A stretch of 64,000 nt of DNA, taken from NCBI GenBank assembly GCA_003670925.1, contig QWQG01000138.1, forward strand, positions 1-64,000, written 5' to 3'. Position 1 is the first letter of the stretch, and every line of letters begins with the position of its first letter. This document shows positions 45,060 through 53,667 of this stretch, in pieces. The notes beneath the pieces were generated by a model. The model did no database searches, was not told the DNA's origin, and saw only the letters and a list, made by a program, of their open reading frames with translations. The position numbers were made by a program, and so were the translations under genes. The DNA comes from Planctomycetota bacterium. Its GTDB lineage: Bacteria; Planctomycetota; Planctomycetia; Planctomycetales; Planctomycetaceae.

Positions 45060-46016
45060 ATGATACCACAAGCATTTATTGTCACACCTGAAACCGCCGG
45101 CGCGGTGCTGGGCGCGTTGCGCAAACTCGCAGTGGATCTTACGTGGTCTGCGGCGCGGAAGCATCTGACAGGACGTAGGATTACCGTCAACGGAATTCTG
45201 TGTGTCGATGAAGGTCGACGTGTGGCAGCCGGTGATGCGATCGAGGTTCGCACTCAGCCGTTGCCGCCGCCTCCCCGCGATGACGATGTGCAAATTCTAC
45301 ATTTGGATAGTCAGGTGGTTGTCGTCAACAAACCCGCAGGGATGCTTTCGCTGCGTCATCCGGGCGATGTCAAATGGCGACAGGAACGCCGTGACCTGCA
45401 GCCATCGCTTGAGGAGTGCCTTGCCCGCCTGATTACACGTCGTGAAAATCGACGCGACAGCAGCACGGTCGAGTTGCTAGCAGTTCACCGGATCGATCGG
45501 GAAACTAGCGGTGCGCTGGCCTTTGCCCGCACGGAAACAGCTCAGATCCATCTCATCGAACAGTTCGCGACGCACACGTCATTTCGGCGCTATCTTTGTC
45601 TTGTTCCGGGCCAACCGGAGGCACAGACCATTTCGACAACGTTTGTCCGTGACCGAGGCGACGGCGTGCGGGGCAGCAGTTCCGACGGAATCCACGGCAA
45701 GCGGGCTGTCACGCATATTAAACGTCTGCGAATGATCGGAGACTACGCCGAACTTGAGTGTCAGCTTGAGACCGGTCGCACCAATCAAATTCGGATTCAT
45801 CTGGCTGAGCTGGGCCATCCGATCTGCGGCGACGTCAAGTATCGGGGCCGCTTCCAGGAACCGCCGATTATCGACAACAGTCGTGCGCCGCGGCTGGCCC
45901 TGCACGCCGCCGACCTCGGATTCGTGCATCCAACCACAGGCCAAGCGTTGATGTTCAGCGTGCCGCTGCCAGGAGACCTGCAGCGGTTTATCGCAAGGCT
46001 GGAAAAGATCCAGTAG
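45060..46016 (+). CDS. RluA-family RNA pseudouridine synthase with S4 domain
   Basis: 318 residues from the ATG at 45060; the longer frame extends back into glgX and is not protein-like. It isomerises uridine in rRNA or tRNA. An S4 RNA-binding domain occupies residues 15-75 (SAARKHLTGRRITVNGILC). The RluA-type catalytic core follows: VVVNKPAGMLSL, AVHRIDRETSGALAFA with the catalytic Asp, YLCLVPG, GRTNQIRIHLAELGHPICGD, and RLALHAADLGFVHP. The target site cannot be told from the sequence. No clear ribosome-binding site is visible; reading through from glgX 25 bases away is possible. Confidence 0.92.
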   Translation: MIPQAFIVTPETAGAVLGALRKLAVDLTWSAARKHLTGRRITVNGILCVDEGRRVAAGDAIEVRTQPLPPPPRDDDVQILHLDSQVVVVNKPAGMLSLRHPGDVKWRQERRDLQPSLEECLARLITRRENRRDSSTVELLAVHRIDRETSGALAFARTETAQIHLIEQFATHTSFRRYLCLVPGQPEAQTISTTFVRDRGDGVRGSSSDGIHGKRAVTHIKRLRMIGDYAELECQLETGRTNQIRIHLAELGHPICGDVKYRGRFQEPPIIDNSRAPRLALHAADLGFVHPTTGQALMFSVPLPGDLQRFIARLEKIQ

Positions 46017-46174
46017 TTGCAGTGATAAATTTCCGGGGATCACGGCAATTCTCATCATGAATGTGACGACTGGAGATGCTTGTGCCCAATCCGTTTCTGT
46101 ACATCGTCGTATGTCCTGAAAATGAACAACGACAGCACATCAGCTCAGGAGTCCGTCTGATAACCGCGGGTTTT

Positions 46175-46363
46175 GTGAGTGGCAAGGCGCTAGCCGCCGG
46201 TTCCTGCAGATCAATGACCCGCGGCTAGCGGTCTGTTGATTGAGTCCTGTGGATGAGTTTTCGTTTAACGGCAAGCCGCAGGCGACAGTTATTGCTTGCG
46301 CCGACGCCTGCGGCTTGCCGTTAAACGATTAAATCAACAGACCGCTAGCGCCTTGCGGCTCAC
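46175..46363. repeat. Nested inverted-repeat element (MITE-like hairpin)
   Basis: Three concentric pairs of arms. Outer: 46175-46194 with 46344-46363, 17 of 20 pairs. Middle: GCTAGCGGTCTGTTGATT (46224-46241) with its perfect complement at 46332-46349. Inner: 46262-46284 with 46305-46327, 23 perfect pairs around a 20-base loop. The right outer arm covers the stop codon and last base pairs of the M16 peptidase gene at 46360. No open frame spans the element. It could fold as a long cruciform or RNA hairpin and act as a terminator between the convergent genes, or be a non-autonomous mobile element. Confidence 0.75.
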
Positions 46364-47613
46364 GGTCCTGCTGTATCGGGACAGACTCCAAGGTCCTTCA
46401 GCGGCCCGACAGCAACCGTGGTGGTCATGGTGATGGGGAAGCGGTTGAGGACTTCGCGGATATCGTTCAGTGTCAGACTGCGAATCGTCTGAAGGTCAGC
46501 GGCGATGGGACGGTATTCGTGGCGGTACATCCAGTTGCCTCCGAGTGACGATAGTCGTCCCATGGGGCGTTCACCACGGAGCACGATGCGTGATGCAACT
46601 TTGTTGCGGGCCTGTTCCAGTTCATCCGCATGAATGCTGTTCACATTGACTTCATCGAAGACTTTTTTGCAGCGTGCGAGGTTTTCCGCCACATCTTCAG
46701 GAGAACACGCAAGATAGTTCATCCATGCTCCAGCCCCATCGTATTCGCTGTAGCCAAGGTCCGCAGATTCGGCGTGGCCAGGATCAACGAGTTCCCAGAA
46801 CAACCGACTGTTGGAATCGTCACCCACGACAACGGATAACAATTCCGCAGCAAAACGCAGCGGGTTGTCGGATTTTGGACCGGGTCCCATCTGCATGACG
46901 TGCTGCTGCACGCTGCTGTCGCGGACCACGGTGCGGACAGTTGGTTGCGCCATCACTTCCGGTAAGGCTCGGATGGATTCGCCTTTTGGAATACGGCTGC
47001 AATATTTTTCGGCTAGGGCCACAATATCTTCGAAGCGACAATTCCCGGCGACGGCCAGCGTGATATTGCCTGTGTGATACCGACTACGATGATAATTCTG
47101 CATCTGCTCGGCGGTCAGTGCCGTGATGCTGGCGTTGGTTCCAAGAATGCTTTGTCCCAGCGGATGCCCAGCGAAATGCGTCGACATAATATGGTCGTAA
47201 CAGACGAACGAAGGCTGGTCTTCGTACATGCTGATCTCTTCTAGGATGACGTTCTTTTCCATCTCGAAGTCTGCGACGCGGAGCGCGGGCTGCATAAGCG
47301 CTGAGAGCAACTCCATCGCGCGTTCGAGGTATTCCGGCAGTACGGCGGCATAATACATCGTGATTTCTTCACTGGTCGAAGCGTTGTACTTCGCGCCAAT
47401 TTCGTCGAACACACGATTGACGTCATCGGCTGAGAACTTGTCGTCGCCCTTAAACGCCATGTGCTCGAGAAAATGACTGACGCCGGACACGTCCGCCGTT
47501 TCATCACGCGAACCTGCGCGGACAAAAAAACCGGCGGCGACACTATGGACCGAAGAATTTGTCTCGGCGATCAGTGTCAGGCCGTTGGAGAGCGTGGTTT
47601 GTTGAAAGTTCAT
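46360..47613 (-). CDS. M16 zinc metallopeptidase, catalytic subunit
   Basis: 417 residues, the size of one M16B subunit. The inverted zinc motif is intact: HFLEHMAFKG (HxxEH, near residue 47), with the distal Glu in EKNVILEEISMYED near residue 120. The C-terminal half has the usual degenerate repeat (LWNxLV-like RLFWELVDPG, GYSEYDGAGAW). Family members cut peptides in a clamshell formed by two such subunits. The second subunit, which lacks the zinc motif, is encoded 44 bases upstream on the same strand, so an alpha/beta heterodimer like bacterial or mitochondrial processing peptidase is likely. There is no signal peptide. Its 3' end runs into the nested inverted-repeat element. Confidence 0.93.
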   Translation of the reverse strand: MNFQQTTLSNGLTLIAETNSSVHSVAAGFFVRAGSRDETADVSGVSHFLEHMAFKGDDKFSADDVNRVFDEIGAKYNASTSEEITMYYAAVLPEYLERAMELLSALMQPALRVADFEMEKNVILEEISMYEDQPSFVCYDHIMSTHFAGHPLGQSILGTNASITALTAEQMQNYHRSRYHTGNITLAVAGNCRFEDIVALAEKYCSRIPKGESIRALPEVMAQPTVRTVVRDSSVQQHVMQMGPGPKSDNPLRFAAELLSVVVGDDSNSRLFWELVDPGHAESADLGYSEYDGAGAWMNYLACSPEDVAENLARCKKVFDEVNVNSIHADELEQARNKVASRIVLRGERPMGRLSSLGGNWMYRHEYRPIAADLQTIRSLTLNDIREVLNRFPITMTTTVAVGPLKDLGVCPDTAGP

Positions 47614-47657
47614 AGAGGGGAATCAGTTGGAAGTAGTCAGTTAGAAGTAAAGACGTT

Positions 47658-48908
47658 TCAGCTCAGGGACGTGACACAGGCGGAATTCAGCGCGTGGGGG
47701 CCGATTGTGACAAGGACCATCGCTTTTGGGGCGTACTCAATCGTAAAATCGCGCACTTGTGTCGTACTGAGGGCGTTGATCCGGGAGTTAATTTCGTCCA
47801 GTGACACCACGCGACCCAGATGGTACATATCGCGGGCAAGGGAAGACGCTCGGGAAGTTGTTGACTCCTGTTGCATAATCAGCGAACTCTTGGCGCGAGC
47901 CTTGCAGCGTTGAAGTTCGTCTTCGGTAATTCCTTCATGCAATCGCAGAATTTCGGCCACCGTCACATCGAGCGTTTCCTGAGCGCGTTCGGTGCTGGTG
48001 CCGGCATAGGCAAACACGCGGCCTTCGTCCCGCAGTGTGCTGAGTGAAGCGGAAATGGCGTAACACAGGCCGCGGCGTTCACGTACTTCGGTGAACAAGC
48101 GAGAACTCATGCCACCACTCAGGAGACTCACTGACGCCCAAGCTTCAAAATACCGTGCATCCCGGTAGGGCACAGTATTCCATCCCAATCCGATATGCGT
48201 CTGCGCCGAATCATGTTCAATGTGACACGGTGACAGCGGCATTGTGCCTCCGGCGAGATCAGACACCGGCGCTGATTCCCAGCCGCCGAACGCAGTTTCA
48301 GTTGTCTCCCGAATCTGGTCAAAGTTGACGTTCCCGGCAATCCCTAAAATCGCTTCATCAGGACGGATAAACTGCTGGTAGTGGCGGCGCACGTCTTCAT
48401 TCGTGATCGCAGGCAGATCGGTCAGTTCGCCTTCCGACGAATTGCCCCACGGAGCGGCGTAACTGTACTGACGTAGCACTTTCCCCAACCGTTGCCGAGG
48501 TTCGTCTTCCAACGACATCAGACTCTGTTCGACCAGATCCCGTGCCGGTTCGAATTCCTCGTCTGCAAGGTGTGGCTCGGTCACCATGCGTCCGATGAAA
48601 GGCAGCGCATCAATGATCCGATCGGCGGTTGTCGCGGCAGAAAACGTCACATGCGCGTTGCCCACATGGATGCTGCGTTGCAGGCCAAGATTGTCCATTG
48701 CCGCGCTGAGTTCACGCGCGGACAATCCCCCCGCCCCCCGCGTAAACATTTCAGTCAGAATCGCGGCGGTCCCGCAACGGCCATCCGCGTCGCGCACACC
48801 TCCAGCAGGAACCAGCAGCGTCACCGCCGCCGACTGCACGTCCAGCATCGGTTCAACAATGACAAGCAGACCATTAGAAAGACGAAAACTCTGAGGCGAT
48901 TGAAGCAT
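47658..48908 (-). CDS. M16-family peptidase homologue, non-catalytic subunit
   Basis: 416 residues from the ATG at 48908 (MLQSPQSFRLSNGLLVIVEP), which fits the family start; the frame extends back to 49010 but those residues are not family-like. The position of HxxEH reads AAILTEMF, so the zinc site is lost. The C-terminal domain keeps the substrate-binding element LFTEVRERRGLCYAISAS, in which Arg and Tyr are conserved in regulatory or MPP-alpha-like subunits. It should pair with the active subunit encoded just downstream. No obvious ribosome-binding site precedes the ATG, as is common in this group. Confidence 0.9.
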   Translation of the reverse strand: MLQSPQSFRLSNGLLVIVEPMLDVQSAAVTLLVPAGGVRDADGRCGTAAILTEMFTRGAGGLSARELSAAMDNLGLQRSIHVGNAHVTFSAATTADRIIDALPFIGRMVTEPHLADEEFEPARDLVEQSLMSLEDEPRQRLGKVLRQYSYAAPWGNSSEGELTDLPAITNEDVRRHYQQFIRPDEAILGIAGNVNFDQIRETTETAFGGWESAPVSDLAGGTMPLSPCHIEHDSAQTHIGLGWNTVPYRDARYFEAWASVSLLSGGMSSRLFTEVRERRGLCYAISASLSTLRDEGRVFAYAGTSTERAQETLDVTVAEILRLHEGITEDELQRCKARAKSSLIMQQESTTSRASSLARDMYHLGRVVSLDEINSRINALSTTQVRDFTIEYAPKAMVLVTIGPHALNSACVTSLS

Positions 48909-48968
48909 GAAGGGATTCTGACTTTTCGAAAAACTCTCGAAGAGGCCCTGACAAAACCGCTCTTCGTA

Positions 48969-48989
48969 ACGGAATTCGGAAGAATTCAG
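48969..48989. repeat. Dispersed palindromic repeat, loose copy 3
   Basis: The sequence around ACGGAATTC and AGAATTCAG resembles the 20-base palindrome at 10245 and 33515, with one extra base. It lies upstream of the assigned start of the second M16 gene. Confidence 0.35.
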
Positions 48990-49042
48990 CCGCATTTTGA
49001 ATTCTTGCACGTCGAGCTACCGGTTTTGTCAGGCGTTCTTAA

Positions 49043-50080
49043 CTATTTCTTGGCGGGCAGATCAAAGTCGCCACTGATGTTACGCCACATCGCATGCACA
49101 TGGTTGGCTTCGTTCTGAGTGTTATTGTACTCAATAATGAACGATTCACCTTGGACAACGTAATGATGTCGTTGATTCCGTTCCGATTCGCCCCACCAGC
49201 CGATGCGGATGTCGTCCATTCCGGATTTTTCAATCGCCTTCATTCGGTCACGCACGACCTGCACGGGCATCGCAGATACATATTCGGCAATCAGTTCGCG
49301 CAGCAGTGTCTGCTGTTCAGGAGACATGTCGGCGTAACGTAAACCTACGGCTTCCGTCACGACAGGCTGCGCCTCTCCGGCACCACGAATATCGTCTGGT
49401 GCTACAAGGGCAATCCACATCTGCTTTGTTTGAGCTTCTGTGCATGACTTCAAAATATCGCGTGCCAGATCTTCGCGTTTGCCGAGGACCCGCAAACTGC
49501 GTTTTGGCCCGCCATCGATGAGTCCCGGATTGGCCCCGAAGAACTCCGGCGTGCTGCTGACGATGACACCGTCTTGGATCATGAAATTCAGCGACAGGTG
49601 ATGACCTTCAAAACGCCAGCCCCATTTGCCGGTTGGGCTAGGTGTGCCAAAAATTGTGATGTGGTACTTATGAGGATGTCGGCGGTTGCGGCGATACTCT
49701 TCTTCACCTTCTTCAAACAGGTACAACACTTCTTCCAAGCTGCGGACCTGCAAGGTCTTTGCATACCCAGCTGCCGACAAGCCTGTTTTTACGAGTTGGT
49801 CAGCCGCTTGGCGAGGTTCGCCAAATAGATCCCACAGGACCACACCTTTGCGATCGCGGGGGATGAAGTGCCAGTTGAGCCGTTCTGGGTCGTCGTACGA
49901 AAACATCATCTTCTGCTTAAATTCAGCCGGCAGAACTTCCACAAGTTTTGTGGCGGCAGTTGCCATACTCAAGCCCGGGCGTTCACTGCCATCGTCGCCG
50001 CAGGCCAGATTACTCAGCGGCAAGAAAGCCGCTGTCAGCAGGAACAAGGTTGCGGAATTAATGAACCATTTCATAAACAT
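49043..50080 (-). CDS. DUF3500 protein with signal peptide
   Basis: 345 residues; the ATG at 50074 (third codon) is an equally good start. A signal peptide (WFINSATLFLLTAAFLPLS) is followed by the DUF3500 domain: FKQKMMFSYDDPERLNWHFI, FEEGEEEYRRNRRHPHKYHI, FRFEGHHLSLNFMIQDG-like WGWRFEGHHLSLNF, and a C-terminal EYNNTQNEANHVHAMWRN with the HVH pair. It shares the family but little overall sequence with the Tat-exported DUF3500 protein at 37122-38153, and uses the Sec route instead. Function unknown. It precedes neither the HIT nor the M16 genes tightly. Confidence 0.85.
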   Translation of the reverse strand: MFMKWFINSATLFLLTAAFLPLSNLACGDDGSERPGLSMATAATKLVEVLPAEFKQKMMFSYDDPERLNWHFIPRDRKGVVLWDLFGEPRQAADQLVKTGLSAAGYAKTLQVRSLEEVLYLFEEGEEEYRRNRRHPHKYHITIFGTPSPTGKWGWRFEGHHLSLNFMIQDGVIVSSTPEFFGANPGLIDGGPKRSLRVLGKREDLARDILKSCTEAQTKQMWIALVAPDDIRGAGEAQPVVTEAVGLRYADMSPEQQTLLRELIAEYVSAMPVQVVRDRMKAIEKSGMDDIRIGWWGESERNQRHHYVVQGESFIIEYNNTQNEANHVHAMWRNISGDFDLPAKK

Positions 50081-50127
50081 GATCCGTGGGAGTTTGAGGT
50101 GGGAGGATTTGATAATTCAGGTCGCGA

Positions 50128-50825
<698 letters not shown>

Positions 50826-51743
50826 TTGGAAATGTACAGTTTGAACATGTGGATTCGTGTCACGCTGCGTTGCACAATCATCGCGGCTGGAATGATGCGT
50901 GCCTGCTATGCTCAAGAGGACGCCGCGGAGTCTGCGGTCCGGCCTGAGGGTCGCCTTGTGGGCAAGGTGTGGCATACCCGACTGGACTTTGCACAGTCGA
51001 TTCGGTTCATGCAAAGTGTCCGCGAAAAACGCAACATTCCGCAGTTACCTATAATCATGACGGGAGGTGCGGGACGCAGCGGAATGGCGATGCACGCGCT
51101 GCGGAGATCCGGTGCAGTCAGAGTTTCCTAAGAGACTACTGCCGGCATAGCCCTCGATGCTAATTTCGATGTCCACATATTATCGCAATGTGGATGGCCT
51201 TATGAATGTCGCTCGTCGATCCTCGAGCACATTGATTTGCCAAATCGTCAGAGTCTGAAGCTGAATGACAAAGATGCGGCGCATGATTTGGATGCCGATT
51301 TTGATTTGACGGAAGTTCCAACGGAACTCAAACGCGTTTTCTATCAGCGGGTCTTGAATCCGGGCCCCTTGTTTGAGCGTCAGTGGCGAAACCAATCGCG
51401 TGCGCGACGGGAGTCCGTGGGAAACTTCGGATCGCGGTGGAATTGCACAATTGCGACGTTACTGTTCCCAACGTACATTTCGTGGAGTCTGTTCGAAATC
51501 GTGCCATAACTTCTTGGGGCAACTTATGGATCGGCCAGCTTTTTGCAAAACTTCCGGGGCCGGACTGGTATGGCAAAGTCGATCTGTTCCGCTTGCGGCA
51601 GGGTTGCTTGGCGATATCGGGATGGTCGAACATTGAAATGGATCCCGACAACGCAGACCGTCATCGGCGATGCCGAAGCCTCGAATCTGTTGCGACGCAA
51701 GTACTGCGATCCGTGGATTCATCTGGAACCTCTGCATGACTGA
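50826..51743 (+). pseudogene. Decayed gene for a secreted protein, with a stop and two frame changes
   Basis: The first part reads in one frame from a signal-like start (VTLRCTIIAAGMMRACYAQ). It has a stop at 51129-51131, then continues in the same frame through DADFDLTEVPTELKRVFYQR. Near 51400 the sense moves to the next frame (LRIAVELHNCDVTVPNVHFV, then RNRAITSWGNLWIGQLFAKL), and near 51640 it returns to the first frame (ASNLLRRKYCDPWIHLEPLH). The protein-like text in the three pieces is continuous. The final stop overlaps the RidA start by eight bases, so it was once coupled to that gene. I do not recognise the family. Sequencing errors could mimic this. Confidence 0.5.
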
Positions 51744-52086
51744 GATTCAAAGATTTGGAGAATCGGCCCGCTGGTCGGATATTGTCATCTATCGCGGCGA
51801 GGCACGGTGGGTGGAAGTCGCGGACGATGCGTCGGCGGATCTTAGCGGCCAAATCACGCAGGTGCTGACGCAGATCAACGTGACTCTGGAACGGATTGGC
51901 AGCAGCCGCACGGGCCTGCTTCAAGTGTTAATTTTTCTGGCAGATCTGAATGATAGTAAAATCCTAAATGCACTCTGGGACGATTGGGTTCCTTCCGGCC
52001 ATCCCCCGATTCGGGCCTGCGTGGCAGCTGGACTGGCACCGGGATATTTTGTGGAAATGGTGATTTCAGCCGCGGTAGCCGAGTAG
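51736..52086 (+). CDS. RidA/YjgF family protein, YoaB-like
   Basis: 116 residues from the ATG at 51736. The sequence fits the small trimeric Rid fold and is closest to the YoaB branch: ESARWSDIVIYRGEARW at the start, LTQINVTLERIGSSRTGLLQ, VLIFLADLNDSKILNALWDD, then GHPPIRACVAAGLAPGYFVE with the conserved Arg. RidA proteins hydrolyse reactive enamine/imine intermediates; the YoaB branch is less studied. The start lies within the end of the decayed gene, so translation was probably coupled to it; the gene itself is intact. Confidence 0.88.
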   Translation: MTEIQRFGESARWSDIVIYRGEARWVEVADDASADLSGQITQVLTQINVTLERIGSSRTGLLQVLIFLADLNDSKILNALWDDWVPSGHPPIRACVAAGLAPGYFVEMVISAAVAE

Positions 52087-52250
52087 CGTTCACGCATGGC
52101 CTTGCAGATGTTATCCTTTACGCAGCGTGACTGTTATTCTTGGCGGGAGGATATTCTGTTCGGGGCACGTTGTGGCAACACCTTCGAAACGAAGGTCATC
52201 CGTTGGTGTACAGGCGGGACAAGCAAATTCCGGAAAAACGGTGGTGAAGG

Positions 52251-53369
52251 TTGAAGCTTAGAAGACTTGGACGAGCCCATTGCTGGGACATCCCACAGGG
52301 GCAACGCCTCGCGATCTGGCAGCGATTGACGCCTCCGCAGATGTTCGTCGGCTCCTTTGCGCTGCTGATTCTGCTGGGAACTGTCGGCCTGCAACTCCTG
52401 CCGGGCATTTACACTGGCGAACCAATGAGTTGGCTGGATGCCTTGTTCACGTCCACGAGCGCCGTCTGTGTGACTGGATTGATCGTGGAAGACACGGCTC
52501 AGTTTTTTACGCCATGGGGCCAAGGCTTTGTGCTGTTGCTGATTCAACTTGGCGGGCTGGGCATGCTGACCTTTGCCAGTCTGATCCTTGTTGCTCTGGG
52601 GAGGCGTGTGTCACTGCGAGCCGAAGCCAGTGCGATCGTGACGGCTGAGTCGGCTCTGCATTTGGAAGGGCGCAACATGACGCTCGACATTGTGCGTTTT
52701 ACATTTTTGTTCGAGACCATTGGGGCCATCATGTTATATGTGTTGTGGGTGCCAAATTTGGGGTGGAAGGGAGCCGCATGGCCTGCGATTTTTCATGCGG
52801 TGAGTGCCTTCTGCAACGCTGGCTTTTCGACGTTTACTGATTCGCTGATAGGATTTCAACAGAGCCCTGCAAGTCTGATTGTGATCGCCTGCCTCATTCT
52901 CGCTGGCGGAATGGGATTTTTGACGCACACGGAAATGTGGTATGCCTTCGTGTCCTGGAAAAGAAAACGCGCGTTTCGAGTTTCGTTGCAGAGTCGCCTC
53001 GTGATTTTCGTTACGTTGCTCCTGACGCTGGCGGCGACACCGCTGTTCGCCATGTTTGAATGGAATAACTGTCTGGCTGGATTGCCGATAGGCGACAAGT
53101 TGGTCAATTCACTGTTTATGAGTATCACACCACGCACGGCGGGATTCAATGCGATTGACTATGGTCAGGCGACTGACAGCGCCAATCTGCTCACAATGAT
53201 GCTGATGACTGTTGGCGGATCGCCCGGTTCCACTGCTGGCGGGTTCAAAACGACAACGCTCGCAATTCTGGGATTGATGGCTTGGTCCCGACTGCGTGGT
53301 TCAGAATCCACGAACTGCATCGGTCGGTCAATCCCAGAAGAAACGACATCTCCGGTGCGGGACTGCTGA
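52251..53369 (+). pseudogene. Potassium-uptake channel subunit KtrB/TrkH, 3' truncated
   Basis: 372 codons from a TTG at 52251 with the good site GGTGGTGAAGG. Normal KtrB has about 450 residues and four pore loops. Three are visible: TSTSAVCVTGL (P1), HAVSAFCNAGFSTF (P2) and MSITPRTAGFNAIDY (P3). The conserved [15 protein letters not shown] follows. The family sequence continues to [10 protein letters not shown], then turns into unrelated residues and stops. The fourth pore loop and last helices are missing. Directly after the break, in another frame, is the C-terminal domain of the partner KtrA, so one deletion removed the end of ktrB and most of ktrA. The channel is very probably dead. Confidence 0.82.
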
Positions 53370-53614
53370 ATTACGTCAAACTTGGAACTGGCTTTAGTAT
53401 TCAGGAAATGCGTGTTCCCGATTCCTGGGTGGGTAAGACCCTGCGAGAATTGGAATTGCGGCAGCGACTGGGAATCACTGTCGTGGCAATTCACGACATC
53501 CTGACAGACAAGATGGCCGCCTCCAGTAACCCGGATGTGCGGCTGAAAGATTCCGACACGTTACTGGTTGCCGGCAGCGATGAAGACCTTGCACAAGCGG
53601 CGGAGGAAAAATAG
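53345..53614 (+). pseudogene. C-terminal TrkA_C domain remnant of KtrA
   Basis: About 88 residues of the RCK C-terminal (TrkA_C) domain: [40 protein letters not shown], then [20 protein letters not shown]. The NAD-binding Rossmann half of about 130 residues that should precede it is absent, and there is no suitable start at the junction. It begins where ktrB breaks off. Together the two pieces show that ktrB and ktrA were once adjacent and in order on this strand. Confidence 0.75.
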
Positions 53615-53667
53615 ACGGCGACTCGTCGCCGCCTATCTGTCGCCGTGCAAAGATGCGTTCAGTCCTG

